Shown here: positions 9,639 through 18,398 of the stretch, in pieces
How positions within the stretch are numbered: position 1 is the stretch's first letter
Layout of the letters: each line of letters opens with the position of its first letter
Assembly: GCA_965248135.1 (NCBI GenBank)
Contig: CBDFIN010000008.1
Coordinates: 62,001-126,000, forward strand
Length of the DNA: 64,000 nt
Direction of reading: 5' to 3'
Source: SZUA-100 sp965248135
GTDB lineage: Bacteria; Pseudomonadota; Alphaproteobacteria; Rhizobiales; Rhizobiaceae
The notes under the pieces: model-generated
Databases searched by the model: none
What the model was told of the DNA's origin: nothing
The model's input: only the letters and a program-made list of their open reading frames with translations
Translations under genes and position numbers: made by a program

Positions 9639-10214
9639 TCAACCACTTTGCCTTTCCCAAAACTTTTTACGCCGGCTGCGATGGTGATCCCAGGGAGAGA
9701 AAAATGATGGCAGCACTTTGGGTCCCGAGCAATTGGCGCGCCTTAATCTTTGCACCACACCCATCCGTTTCATCTGAAAACAATATTCATCGTCAGCCTG
9801 TTGCTTGCTCCATTGACCGGGAAAGCCATCGACAAAGGTCAGGTGAGGTGATCCCCGATATAGCGCATCATGGAGAAAACCGGCACGGCGGGAACCATCA
9901 ACATCGTCGAGCGGTGAGGACGAGCCGTCCGATACAAAACCCTTGGTCAAAATGACTTTGCCGAAATGACGCGTGATAAAGCTTATATCGGCAATAAGAC
10001 GATATTCGCCGTTGCCGAGAGCAACGTAGGGAATGCCGGCCATGCGCGCCTTTGTTATCGCTGCCGGGGTAGCGACAGGGTGGCGCAGCACATTATCTGT
10101 TTTCATCTCATTGATACAACCGGACAAAACGACGGCACCGATCAGCACTACAATGCCGGCTGGGAATGCAACCATATTGGCGTTTGCTGACGGTTCAGGT
10201 TTCAACTTCGACAT
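9639..10214 (-). CDS. DUF1353 domain lipoprotein
   Basis: 191-residue protein with the DUF1353 signature GFVSDGSSSPLD followed by AGFLHDALYR, a family also seen in phage genomes; biochemical role unknown. The N-terminal region has a hydrophobic helix ending in VVLSGC, a lipobox, so the mature protein is probably anchored as a lipoprotein. The ATG at 10214 overlaps the 3' end of metG by 20 bases; a second ATG at 10175 would begin directly at the signal peptide and is equally plausible. It is inserted between metG and tatD, which are more often direct neighbours. Confidence 0.7.
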   Translation of the reverse strand: MSKLKPEPSANANMVAFPAGIVVLIGAVVLSGCINEMKTDNVLRHPVATPAAITKARMAGIPYVALGNGEYRLIADISFITRHFGKVILTKGFVSDGSSSPLDDVDGSRRAGFLHDALYRGSPHLTFVDGFPGQWSKQQADDEYCFQMKRMGVVQRLRRANCSGPKVLPSFFSPWDHHRSRRKKFWERQSG

Positions 10215-11739
10215 GACGGGGAAATATTGCTTCGGGTTTCGAAATTACCGTACCGGAGGGCCAGCGGTTGCTGTCGCCGAGACTTGCGAAGCTGCGGTCA
10301 TCGGCTGGTATTTGCAACAAGTCGAGCAGCTTTTCGGCGCTTTGCGGCATAAATGGTTGCGTCAATATGGCGACCTGGCGGACAACTTCACCGGTGACAT
10401 AAAGCACGGCTGCCATGCGTGCCGGATCAGTTTTTTTCAAAACCCAGGGTTCTTCACCGGCAAAATAGCGATTGGCATTGCCGACCACATCCCAAATTGC
10501 GTTGAGCGCAATATGTATTCGCTGGCGGTCCATCGCCTCGCGCACATTAGTCAGCAGGCTGTCAGTCTGCGCAAGCAGTGCCTCGTCTTGCGGCAACAAA
10601 TTTGCCGGTGCCTCCACCCGGCCTTCAAGGTTTTTATAAACCATCGAAAGCGAGCGCTGGGCCAGATTGCCCAGATCATTGGCAAGATCCGCGTTGATAC
10701 GATTGACTATCGATTGGTGACTGTAGCTGCCATCCTGTCCAAACGGCACTTCGCGCATGAAGAAATAGCGCACCTGATCGCAACCATAATGCTCTATCAT
10801 CTGGAACGGGTCGACCACATTGCCGACCGATTTCGACATTTTTTCGCCCTTGTTGAACAAAAACCCGTGGGCAAAAACACGCTTTGGCAGTTCCAATCCG
10901 GCTGACATCAAGAATGCTGGCCAATAAACCGCGTGAAATCGTACAATGTCCTTGCCGATAACGTGAACATTGGCTGGCCAAAAATCATTGCGTTCGTTTG
11001 TATCGGGCCAGCCGGTGGCTGAAACATAGTTGGTCAGCGCATCAACCCAAACATACATTACGTGGGCTTCATCGCCGGGCACCTTTATGCCCCAGTCAAA
11101 GGTGGTGCGCGAAACCGACAAGTCACGCAACCCCGATTTGACGAAACTTGTGACCTCGTTGCGGCGGGTATTTGGCCCGACAAAATCGGGTTGATCGCGA
11201 TAAAGCGCCAATAGTGGTTCCTGATAGGCCGAGAGTCGAAAGAAATAGCTTTCTTCCTCGACCCACTCTACCGGCGACCCAAGCGGCTCACGCCGCACCC
11301 CATCATCACCAACGGTGGTTTCTTTCTCCTCGAAAAACGCCTCCTGACGTACCGAATACCAGCCGTTATATTTGCCTAGATAGATGTCGCCATTGGTTTC
11401 CATGCGTCGCCATAATTCCTGGCAGGTCTTTTTGTGACGTTCCTCGGTGGTGCGGATGAAATCATCATGCGAACAATTGAGTTTTTCGACCATTTGGCGG
11501 AAGACAGTGGAATTCCGGTCGGCAAGTTCAATGGTCGCAATGCCCTCCTGTTCCGCCGTTTGTTGCATTTTTTGCCCGTGCTCGTCGGTGCCGGTCAAAA
11601 ACATCACATCTTTGCCATCAAGCCGCTGAAACCGTGCCAGAACATCGGTGGCGATTGCCGTGTAGGCATGGCCGATATGGGGCACCCCGTTGGGGTAGAA
11701 TATCGGCGTCGTTACATAGTACTTTGCCTTGTCACTCAT
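10195..11739 (-). CDS. metG: methionyl-tRNA synthetase
   Basis: Charges tRNA-Met with methionine. Class I signature HIGH is at residues 21-24 (PHIGHAYT) and KMSKS lies near residue 300 (GEKMSKSVGN). The zinc-knuckle Cys set of the long MetG type is absent and the C-terminal tRNA-binding extension is missing, matching the short (~515 residue) form common in alphaproteobacteria. The ATG at 11739 puts YYVTTPIFYPNG directly after the start as usual; a frame extension to 11757 has no support. The holB stop lies 22 bases upstream. Confidence 0.95.
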   Translation of the reverse strand: MSDKAKYYVTTPIFYPNGVPHIGHAYTAIATDVLARFQRLDGKDVMFLTGTDEHGQKMQQTAEQEGIATIELADRNSTVFRQMVEKLNCSHDDFIRTTEERHKKTCQELWRRMETNGDIYLGKYNGWYSVRQEAFFEEKETTVGDDGVRREPLGSPVEWVEEESYFFRLSAYQEPLLALYRDQPDFVGPNTRRNEVTSFVKSGLRDLSVSRTTFDWGIKVPGDEAHVMYVWVDALTNYVSATGWPDTNERNDFWPANVHVIGKDIVRFHAVYWPAFLMSAGLELPKRVFAHGFLFNKGEKMSKSVGNVVDPFQMIEHYGCDQVRYFFMREVPFGQDGSYSHQSIVNRINADLANDLGNLAQRSLSMVYKNLEGRVEAPANLLPQDEALLAQTDSLLTNVREAMDRQRIHIALNAIWDVVGNANRYFAGEEPWVLKKTDPARMAAVLYVTGEVVRQVAILTQPFMPQSAEKLLDLLQIPADDRSFASLGDSNRWPSGTVISKPEAIFPRHVEVET

Positions 11740-11761
11740 CGTATTTTGGTCCCGCACAGAT

Positions 11762-12844
11762 CTATATCTTCGCCTCGATTATGCAGCGGAAGATGGTCAA
11801 AACAACCTGCTTTTTATCCAGATTATAGGTATCTGCAAGGCTGGAAGAATTTTCGATCTTCTCCCATATTTCGGCCCAGCGGGCAAGCGGGACAGTGTTA
11901 TAGGTCCAATTATTGAGCCTCACTGGCTCATCCTGACCGCGCACCCGGCGAGCTAAAAAACCACTCAGTTGATCGAGAAACATGAGATAGGTCTCGCTTG
12001 CAGCCTTGGTCGACAGTTTTTCGGCAAAATTGTGTATTGCCGGCCAGTTGGTCGGCTGGCTGGCGGGGTTGTCAAGCAGGGAAAGAAAGCTGCGATAATT
12101 TTTCAGCCCGCCACCCTCAATCAGTTGTATGGCCTTGCGCACCGAACCCTCGGCCAGAGCACAAATCAAATTCATCTCTTTCTCAAACCGATCAGTGGAG
12201 CCATAAAGCGAGCCGAGCGCCATTGCTAAATCCGATGTATCAAGCGGTTTGAGCGAGATTTTACGACAGCGTGAGCGGATCGTTGGAAGCAACTTTCCAG
12301 GGGCATTGCACACCAGCAAAAGAAGCGATTTTTGTGGCGGTTCCTCAAGTGTTTTCAATAGGGCGTTAGCCGCGCTGATGTTCATGTCCTCGGCCGGATC
12401 AACAATGGCGATACGCCAGCCACCGCCAGCCGCGGTCAGACCGAAAAATGCCTGGGTTCGGCGAATTTCATCAACGCTCAATGTCGACTTAAAAGCCTTT
12501 GCCCTTTGATCCCAAGGCCGGGTCAGGTGAAGTAGGTTGGGATGGGAACCTGCTGCAAGTTGATGATGATCACGGCCGTCTGGCGACGGTGCATATAGCT
12601 GTCGTGGTGCTTTTGCCGGGTCCGGGTGGTGAAAGATATGATTGGCAAAGCGGTAGGCAAGCGTGGCCTTACCGATACCGCGATTACCACTGATCAGCCA
12701 GGCATGGTGCATGCGTCCCGACCGGTAGGCCGCCGCCAATTCGTCCTCAACACTTTGATGACCAAACAACACGAGATTGGCGGACGGGTCGGGCAGTCCC
12801 TCAATATCGTCGTAGATCTGGCGGTGATTTTCTGTGACGCTCAT
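11762..12844 (-). CDS. holB: DNA polymerase III subunit delta'
   Basis: Clamp-loader delta' subunit (AAA+ fold), 360 residues. Visible features are GHQSVEDELAAAYRSGRMHHAWLISG, a P-loop region GNRGIGKATLA, the ALLKTLEEPP motif shared by delta' and gamma/tau subunits, and the sensor-1/SRC segment TIRSRCRKISL. It works with the tau/gamma and delta subunits to load the beta clamp. The gene lies 5 bases downstream of tmk, an arrangement conserved across many bacteria (tmk-holB). Confidence 0.93.
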   Translation of the reverse strand: MSVTENHRQIYDDIEGLPDPSANLVLFGHQSVEDELAAAYRSGRMHHAWLISGNRGIGKATLAYRFANHIFHHPDPAKAPRQLYAPSPDGRDHHQLAAGSHPNLLHLTRPWDQRAKAFKSTLSVDEIRRTQAFFGLTAAGGGWRIAIVDPAEDMNISAANALLKTLEEPPQKSLLLLVCNAPGKLLPTIRSRCRKISLKPLDTSDLAMALGSLYGSTDRFEKEMNLICALAEGSVRKAIQLIEGGGLKNYRSFLSLLDNPASQPTNWPAIHNFAEKLSTKAASETYLMFLDQLSGFLARRVRGQDEPVRLNNWTYNTVPLARWAEIWEKIENSSSLADTYNLDKKQVVLTIFRCIIEAKI

Positions 12845-12849
12845 TTGGC

Positions 12850-13518
12850 TTACTTTTCGGATTTCATTTTGGCCATCGGTTGGCGCGCCTCGATCAACCG
12901 GCTTGACACAACCGCCCAGATTTTGTTTGCGATCTCTTTCTCGCTACCACCGGCATCTATAACCGCGCAGCGCTCAGGCTCAAGCTCTGCTATCTTAAGA
13001 AAAGCCTGGCGTCGCGCCTCCTGCATTTTAACATCTTCCTTCTCATAGCGATCAACTTCGCGGTCTCCCCGGCGCTTTTCGGCCCGCTTTAAGCCTTCTT
13101 CTACCGAAAGATCGAGAATAATTGTCAGGTCCGGAAAGGCATCTTCGCAAGCGACCCTGACCAAAGCACCCATCATTTCTTTGCCGACATTACCTGTTAC
13201 GCCCTGATAGACGCGTGATGAATCAAAATAGCGGTCGCTCAACACCGTTATGCCGTGCTGAATTGCCGGTTTGATTATCTGTTCTACATGATCACTTCTA
13301 GCGGCCGCGAATAACACGGCCTCCATATCGGTGCCCAATGGTTCGGCCGCACCTGAAAGCAGCACGTGACGCACCGCTTCGGCTCCTGGCGAACCACCCG
13401 GCTCACGTGTGATCAAAACTTTTTCACCGCCTGCCTTCAATCGATTGGCAAGCCGTTTGATCTGGGTTGTCTTGCCAGCCCCTTCACCGCCCTCCAATGT
13501 AATGAAAACTCCACGCAA
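12850..13518 (-). CDS. tmk: thymidylate kinase
   Basis: Phosphorylates dTMP to dTDP. P-loop GGEGAGKTTQ near the N-terminus, the DR(Y/F) motif LSDRYFDSSRVYQG, and a lid region with Arg residues (RAEKRRGDREVDRYE) are present. The frame stays open upstream to 13608, but that would overlap dacC by 83 bases and add an unrelated N-terminus. I chose the TTG at 13518 (MRGVFITLEGGEGAGKT), seven bases after the dacC stop with GGTGGA upstream, giving 222 residues, close to the family norm. Confidence 0.9.
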   Translation of the reverse strand: MRGVFITLEGGEGAGKTTQIKRLANRLKAGGEKVLITREPGGSPGAEAVRHVLLSGAAEPLGTDMEAVLFAAARSDHVEQIIKPAIQHGITVLSDRYFDSSRVYQGVTGNVGKEMMGALVRVACEDAFPDLTIILDLSVEEGLKRAEKRRGDREVDRYEKEDVKMQEARRQAFLKIAELEPERCAVIDAGGSEKEIANKIWAVVSSRLIEARQPMAKMKSEK

Positions 13519-13525
13519 AACGATG

Positions 13526-14692
13526 CTACATCCACCCAAGCAGCAATTCACCCAGTGCATCGACAGCTCGCTGTCGGATCGATCCCACAGCCACCGTCTC
13601 AGCCGCATAAAGCGGTGTTTCCTGGCTCAAAACACCACCGACTTCGACCTGCAATTTTGCCACAAGTGCCCCCTCCTCGACCGGTGCCTCAATCGGACCC
13701 CGATAGACAATGCGCGCCAGAAGCCGGTCGCGATTGCCGACCGGGACAAATATCTTCAATGGCCCCTTGGCTTTCAGCGAAACATGCATCTTCGCCCCAC
13801 CGAACATCCGGGCTTCGCCAACCACCTCATCGTCCGCAAACAAATCGATCGATTTAAAGGCCCGAAATCCCCACTGCATCATGTTGCGGGCTTCGCGGCG
13901 GCGTTGCTTTTTGCTCTCCATGCCACCTAGCACCAATATTAGCCGTTGGCCATCCTGCACCGCCGAGCCCACCAGGCTGTAACCCGATGCTTCGGTATAG
14001 CCGGTTTTCAATCCATCGGCTCCCATGTTGGCCGATAAAAGTGGATTTCGATTTCGCTGGCGTATGCGGTTCCACAAAAATTCGGTTTCCGAGTAATAAC
14101 GGTAATATTCCGGATAACTGGTCTGGATGTGGCGGGTCAGCATAGCCAATTCCTTCGCCGTTACCCGTTGTTCTGGATCCGACAAACCGCTTGAATTTCG
14201 AAATGTGGATAGTGTCAACCCAATTTTCCGCGCTCTTTCGTTCATTAATCCGGCGAAGGCGCGTTCCGAACCCGCCATGCCCTCAGCGATGGCAATGCAG
14301 GCGTCATTGGCCGACTGGATAATAACGCCGCGAATGAGATCTTCCAACCGTATTTGTGAATTCAATTTGGCAAACATGGTTGAGCCGCCCGAGTTGCTGC
14401 CCCCCTTGCGCCAGGCGTTCTCGCTGATGGCAAAAGTATCTTCAAGTGACAATTCACCCGTCGTCAACGCATGAAAGACCACTTCCATGGTCATCAACTT
14501 GGCCAGCGATGCCGGCGGTATAAGTGCATCGGCTTGTTTTTGAAAAAGGATTGAACCGCTTTCGGCATCCATCAGGAATGCCTGTTTCGCCTGCGTATCA
14601 AAAAGCTGCGCATTGACAGAATTCGGCGCAAAGATTGCGCAGAGAAATAAAAAAAATAACAGTCTGCTACTGACTAAAAATCCAGTTGGCAC
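13526..14692 (-). CDS. dacC: D-alanyl-D-alanine carboxypeptidase (PBP5/6 type)
   Basis: Periplasmic peptidase S11 that trims the terminal D-Ala from peptidoglycan stem peptides. A signal peptide covers residues 1-28 (cleavage near SVNA-Q). Active-site motifs are S62-x-x-K65 (SLAKLMT), S127-A-N129 and K229-T-G231 (GLKTGYTEASG). A C-terminal beta-sheet domain with FVPVGNRDRLLARIVYRGPIEAP follows and the protein ends in a short helix as in PBP5. Start codon is GTG at 14692. First gene of the dacC-tmk-holB-metG cluster. Confidence 0.92.
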   Translation of the reverse strand: MPTGFLVSSRLLFFLFLCAIFAPNSVNAQLFDTQAKQAFLMDAESGSILFQKQADALIPPASLAKLMTMEVVFHALTTGELSLEDTFAISENAWRKGGSNSGGSTMFAKLNSQIRLEDLIRGVIIQSANDACIAIAEGMAGSERAFAGLMNERARKIGLTLSTFRNSSGLSDPEQRVTAKELAMLTRHIQTSYPEYYRYYSETEFLWNRIRQRNRNPLLSANMGADGLKTGYTEASGYSLVGSAVQDGQRLILVLGGMESKKQRRREARNMMQWGFRAFKSIDLFADDEVVGEARMFGGAKMHVSLKAKGPLKIFVPVGNRDRLLARIVYRGPIEAPVEEGALVAKLQVEVGGVLSQETPLYAAETVAVGSIRQRAVDALGELLLGWM

Positions 14693-14927
14693 TAGTAATA
14701 TCCCGTTTCATTTATCGATACAACGGTGATGGAGAGAATTCAACCGCTACCCCCTAAAGTAGTAGTCGCAATTTTCACCCCAACAATTGTGTACACATCA
14801 GCACGGCTCGTATCACCACAGTTCTCTATGGTGAGATTTGCCGTGCGACGCGCAAAAAGAGTGCTGTTTTTTGCTTGCTATGCCACAAGCTGCATTTCAC
14901 AGTGAGGCTTAGTTTCCTTGCGGTCAA
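14693..14927. other. intergenic region between dacC and the aldolase gene
   Basis: Contains the likely dacC promoter region and two inverted repeats: a compound stem-loop at 14801-14846 (separate entry) and GCAAAAA/TTTTTTGC at 14852-14874, which could serve as a weak terminator for the aldolase gene on the minus strand. No gene is visible. Confidence 0.4.
14801..14846. other. compound stem-loop
   Basis: GCACGGC (14801-14807) pairs perfectly with GCCGTGC (14840-14846); inside, TCACCA pairs with TGGTGA around a 10-nt loop, with a symmetric 5x5 internal loop between the two stems. It has no following U-run on either strand, so it is not a standard intrinsic terminator. It could be an operator, an RNA structure or an attenuator; function unknown. 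Confidence 0.5.
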
Positions 14928-15695
14928 TCAACGGAAATTCAGCCGGGACAACAATGTTGCGGTTCCGGTATTGATATATAGACTATCCATACCGAGCGCG
15001 ATGATCCGATATCCCAACTCCTGCGCCAAATTGGCATGATCGGCGTTTGAGCAATAAATCGCCGCGACCTTGTCATATTCTCTGGCTAACGCCGCAAGAT
15101 CGCGGATGATCGGCAGAGTTTCTTTGCCAAACGGGTCCAATTTGACCGACTGCGCAAAAGATATCGATAGATCGGACGGACCAATGAAGATGGCGTCAAT
15201 GCCATCTTGCTGGATGATCGCTTCGGCGTTTTTTACAGCCATCTTCGTTTCGATCATCGCCAGCGTCATGGTCTTCTGATTGGCTTGAGAAACATAATCT
15301 TCGACGGTTTTGCAATTCAGCGCGCGAATTGCTGGAGATGGCCCAAATGAACGTTCGCCAATCGGCGGATACTTCGTGAATGCGACAAAATCACGCGCAT
15401 CCTCAACGCTGTTGATCATCGGCGCGACAATGCCATGGGCACCAAAATCAAGCGCACGACTGGCAAAACCAAAACGCTTGACGGCAATACGCACGAATGC
15501 CGGCTTGCCACAAGAGGCAACACCAGCCACCCCGTCGACAATGCTGCCATCGCTGTGCAACCCGTGTTGCATGTCCAGCGTAACCGCATCAAACCCACTC
15601 TCGGCGATAGTTTCAATATAGGACCGCCCGCCAAAACCGCACCAGGCGGTAATCAGCGTTCCATCATCTTGCAGAATTCTGCCAAGGCCATTCAT
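14928..15695 (-). CDS. HpcH/HpaI family aldolase
   Basis: Class II pyruvate aldolase of the HpcH/HpaI family (2-oxo-acid aldol cleavage, divalent-metal dependent), 255 residues. Hallmarks are GFDAVTLDMQHG, PFVRIA-like AFVRIAVKRF, GAHGIVAPMINSVEDA, and MIETKMAVKNAE with the metal-binding Glu followed by IFIGPSDLSISF. The exact aldol substrate (for example 4-hydroxy-2-oxoheptanedioate or 2-keto-3-deoxyglucarate type) cannot be fixed. It is 30 bases upstream-oriented from the DUF1476 gene and on the same strand, so co-transcription is possible. Confidence 0.85.
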   Translation of the reverse strand: MNGLGRILQDDGTLITAWCGFGGRSYIETIAESGFDAVTLDMQHGLHSDGSIVDGVAGVASCGKPAFVRIAVKRFGFASRALDFGAHGIVAPMINSVEDARDFVAFTKYPPIGERSFGPSPAIRALNCKTVEDYVSQANQKTMTLAMIETKMAVKNAEAIIQQDGIDAIFIGPSDLSISFAQSVKLDPFGKETLPIIRDLAALAREYDKVAAIYCSNADHANLAQELGYRIIALGMDSLYINTGTATLLSRLNFR

Positions 15696-15725
15696 GTACT
15701 GTTTTCCGGAATTTCGTCCCGCAAG

Positions 15726-16037
15726 CTAATCGGACTGAACCTGCTCGATCGCCTCGGCCAGAAATAGCTCCATTGCCTTGCGGATTTCATCGTCGCTGGT
15801 GCCTTCGTCCAGATCACCGCGAACTTTGCGGAAAACATCTTCATCACCGGGCTCCTCAAAATCAGCAAGCACCACCATTTTTGCATAGTCGTCAGCATCG
15901 CCGCCGGTTTTTCCAAGCTTTTCAGCAGCCCACAGGCCAAGCAGCTTGTTGCGGCGGGCTTCCGCTTTGAATTTCAGTTCCTCATCATGCGCGAACTTCT
16001 TTTCAAAGCCCTCTTCGCGATCCTTCAACCCTGCCAT
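15726..16037 (-). CDS. DUF1476 / ATP synthase zeta-subunit family protein
   Basis: 103-residue protein matching the alphaproteobacterial zeta inhibitor of F1-ATPase (MAGLKDREEGFEKKFAHDEE, then ARRNKLLGLWAAEKLG). In this family the N-terminal helix blocks ATP hydrolysis by F1. The ATG at 16037 is preceded at ideal spacing by GGAG, so it is favoured over an in-frame TTG 12 bases upstream. Divergent from purC, with about 280 bases between; this neighbourhood is typical of Hyphomicrobiales. Confidence 0.9.
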   Translation of the reverse strand: MAGLKDREEGFEKKFAHDEELKFKAEARRNKLLGLWAAEKLGKTGGDADDYAKMVVLADFEEPGDEDVFRKVRGDLDEGTSDDEIRKAMELFLAEAIEQVQSD

Positions 16038-16320
16038 GAGATTCTCCAAATAGAATATCTTGTTTGCGGGCGGACCGGTGCGGTTTCGCCCTTTCTATTA
16101 TCTACTTAGGATGCGGAATGGCGCAAATCAACGATCCATTGTAGCAATCGTCGCGTCCGTGTAACAATTATTGCTTTGGAGGGGTTTTCTGTGCTTAACA
16201 AGCCCTTCTGCGGTGGAATAATTGTAACCGGACGTCGATTGCAGTAATGAATGTGGCAGCGCCTTTGCGATTCTGTCCTACATCGGCGTGCATCGCAAAC
16301 AGCAAAAATTGGTGAACCAC

Positions 16321-17091
16321 ATGTCGCGACGCCGGCGGATTTATGAAGGCAAGGCAAAAGTCCTCTATGAGGGACCGGAAGCTGGCACTCTCATCCAGTT
16401 TTTTAAAGACGACACCACCGCTTTCAATGCCAAGAAGCATGAAATTGTCGATGGTAAAGGTGTGCTCAACAACCGGATTTCGGAATTCGTTTTTAGCCAC
16501 CTTAACCGCATCGGCATTCCAACCCACTTTATCAAACGGATCAATATGCGTGAGCAGCTGATCAAAGAGGTGGAAATCATTCCGGTCGAAGTCGTGGTGC
16601 GCAATATTGCCGCCGGTTCGCTGTCAAAGCGTCTTGGGGTCGAGGAGGGAACCGTGCTACCGCGCTCGATTATCGAGTTCTATTACAAATCCGACGAACT
16701 CGACGATCCCATGGTGTCAGAGGAGCACATCACCGCCTTTGGCTGGGCCTCACCGCAAGAGATTGACGACATGATGGCGCTGGCAATCAGGGTCAATGAT
16801 TTCGTCTCTGGACTTTTTCTGGGCGTCGGCATCCAGCTGGTGGATTTCAAGATCGAGTGTGGCAGATTGTTTGAAAACGACACCATGCGCATCGTTATCG
16901 CCGACGAGATTTCGCCCGATTCCTGCCGGCTTTGGGATATCAATACAAAGAACAAAATGGACAAGGATCGCTTTCGTCAGGACCTTGGCGGCCTGCTTGA
17001 GGCCTATCGCGAAGTTGCCTCACGTCTTGGTATTCTCAACGAAAACGAGCCCAAACGCAGCGCTGGCCCGGTGCTGGTGAAATCGGACTGA
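16321..17091 (+). CDS. purC: phosphoribosylaminoimidazole-succinocarboxamide synthase
   Basis: SAICAR synthetase of de novo purine synthesis: joins CAIR with aspartate using ATP. Signature segments are RRRRIYEGKAKVLYEG, FKDDTTAFNAKKHE, PVEVVVRNIAAGS and IQLVDFKIECGR, and 256 residues is the normal length. The frame is open 33 bases further upstream, but the ATG at 16321 starts right at the conserved N-terminus. First of a purC-purS-purQ operon, 4 bases before purS. Confidence 0.95.
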   Translation: MSRRRRIYEGKAKVLYEGPEAGTLIQFFKDDTTAFNAKKHEIVDGKGVLNNRISEFVFSHLNRIGIPTHFIKRINMREQLIKEVEIIPVEVVVRNIAAGSLSKRLGVEEGTVLPRSIIEFYYKSDELDDPMVSEEHITAFGWASPQEIDDMMALAIRVNDFVSGLFLGVGIQLVDFKIECGRLFENDTMRIVIADEISPDSCRLWDINTKNKMDKDRFRQDLGGLLEAYREVASRLGILNENEPKRSAGPVLVKSD

Positions 17092-17095
17092 CTTT

Positions 17096-17347
17096 ATGAC
17101 AACAATTCAGGCGCGGGTGACCGTTACTCTCAAAAACGGGGTGCTCGACCCGCAGGGAAAGGCGATTGAACATTCGCTCGCTGCACTCAGTTTCAGCGGC
17201 GTCAGCTCGGTTCGTCAGGGGAAAACCTTCGACATCGAACTGGATGCGCAGTCTGTGCGGGCCGCCATCGCATCGTTGGAGGCCATGTGTGAAAAACTGC
17301 TGGCCAATACGGTGATAGAGGACTATCGCGTGAGGATCATTGAGTGA
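17096..17347 (+). CDS. purS: FGAM synthase subunit PurS
   Basis: 83-residue small subunit of the three-part formylglycinamidine synthase (PurS-PurQ-PurL). It dimerises and bridges the glutaminase PurQ with PurL. The sequence shows the family pattern VTLKNGVLDPQGKAIEHSL and a central VRQGKTFDIEL strand. Its stop codon overlaps the purQ start (GTG at 17344), indicating translational coupling. Confidence 0.93.
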   Translation: MTTIQARVTVTLKNGVLDPQGKAIEHSLAALSFSGVSSVRQGKTFDIELDAQSVRAAIASLEAMCEKLLANTVIEDYRVRIIE

Positions 17348-18012
17348 ACGCAACTGTTGTCCTCTTTCCGGGCTCGAATCGCGACCGCGACATGATAGCG
17401 GCGTTGACTAAAATCAGCGGCAAGGCACCACAAACCGTGTGGCATGCTGATAGCGAGCTGCCGCTAAGCGACATCATTATTGTGCCCGGCGGTTTTTCCT
17501 ACGGCGATTATCTGCGTGCCGGTGCTATTGCCGCCCGTTCACCGATCATGAGTGCCATTGGTGATGCTGCCAAAAAAGGCATCACCATTATCGGCATTTG
17601 CAACGGCTTCCAAATTCTCACCGAAGCGGGTCTGCTCGCGGGTGCGTTAATGCGCAATGCTGGCCTGACATTTGTTTGTCGCCAGGTGCGGCTTGAGGTG
17701 ACCAACAACAATACCCGCTTTACCTCCGCCTATCGGCAAGACCAGATTATCCGCTGTCCCGTTGCCCATCATGACGGCAATTATTTCGCCGATACGGCAA
17801 CCCTGTCACGGCTTGAAGACAGTGGCCAGGTGGTCTTTCGCTATGCTTCAGGCTCCAACCCCAACGGTTCCGTCAATGACATCGCCGGGATCATAAACAA
17901 GGAAGGTAATGTATTGGGTATGATGCCGCATCCCGAAAACCTCATAGAAGATGCCCATGGCGGCGATGATGGCCGTGGACTGTTTGAAAGCGCGCTGGGA
18001 TTGGCTGCATGA
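17344..18012 (+). CDS. purQ: FGAM synthase subunit PurQ (glutaminase)
   Basis: Class I glutamine amidotransferase supplying ammonia for FGAM synthesis. Nucleophile Cys86 lies in GICNGFQILTE; the His-x-Glu of the triad is in MMPHPENLIED near residue 195. N-terminal VVLFPGSNRDRDM and PGGFSYGDYLRAGA are family hallmarks. Start codon GTG, overlapping purS by 4 bases. The usual partner purL is not found downstream in this window: only one small lipoprotein gene follows before the order is broken by a repeat. Confidence 0.95.
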   Translation: MNATVVLFPGSNRDRDMIAALTKISGKAPQTVWHADSELPLSDIIIVPGGFSYGDYLRAGAIAARSPIMSAIGDAAKKGITIIGICNGFQILTEAGLLAGALMRNAGLTFVCRQVRLEVTNNNTRFTSAYRQDQIIRCPVAHHDGNYFADTATLSRLEDSGQVVFRYASGSNPNGSVNDIAGIINKEGNVLGMMPHPENLIEDAHGGDDGRGLFESALGLAA

Positions 18013-18398
18013 AGACAATATTCATTTTCGCCAGCCTTATTGGCCTCGCCTCTCTTTCCGCCTGCCAGCAGACAGTCAATCGCCAAGTGGCAAGTGAGGG
18101 CCCTAAGACGATAATGGTGCGCGTCGCCTCACAGGTCCAATTATGCTGGTTCAAACAGGGTGACCCGGTATTTGCCAGTTTCCAGATGGCGACCGAATTG
18201 AATTCGCATGCCGGCAGACCCCGTATTCTCATCGTGCCAAAGGGCAATCCGACCGGGTTGCCACAGCTGGTGGTTCAGGCCGAGCGAAGCGCCGGGGTAT
18301 CGGGTGTCGCCACATTCGGCCCGCTGCTAGACACAATAAACGGCATCAGGATTCAAAACGACATATCAAAATGGGCCGGAGGTATGAAAAGCTGCTAG
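18009..18398 (+). CDS. small lipoprotein of unknown function
   Basis: 129-residue protein with a lipoprotein signal peptide (MKTIFIFASLIGLASLSAC; lipobox LSAC, Cys19). The mature part has two further Cys (QLCWFK and the C-terminal KSC) that could form a disulfide. Not recognised as a named family. It overlaps purQ by 4 bases (ATGA), so it is co-translated with the purine genes. Its TAG stop (18396-18398) is the last three bases of the CTAG that opens the palindromic repeat, so the last codons may have been altered by repeat insertion. Confidence 0.7.
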   Translation: MKTIFIFASLIGLASLSACQQTVNRQVASEGPKTIMVRVASQVQLCWFKQGDPVFASFQMATELNSHAGRPRILIVPKGNPTGLPQLVVQAERSAGVSGVATFGPLLDTINGIRIQNDISKWAGGMKSC

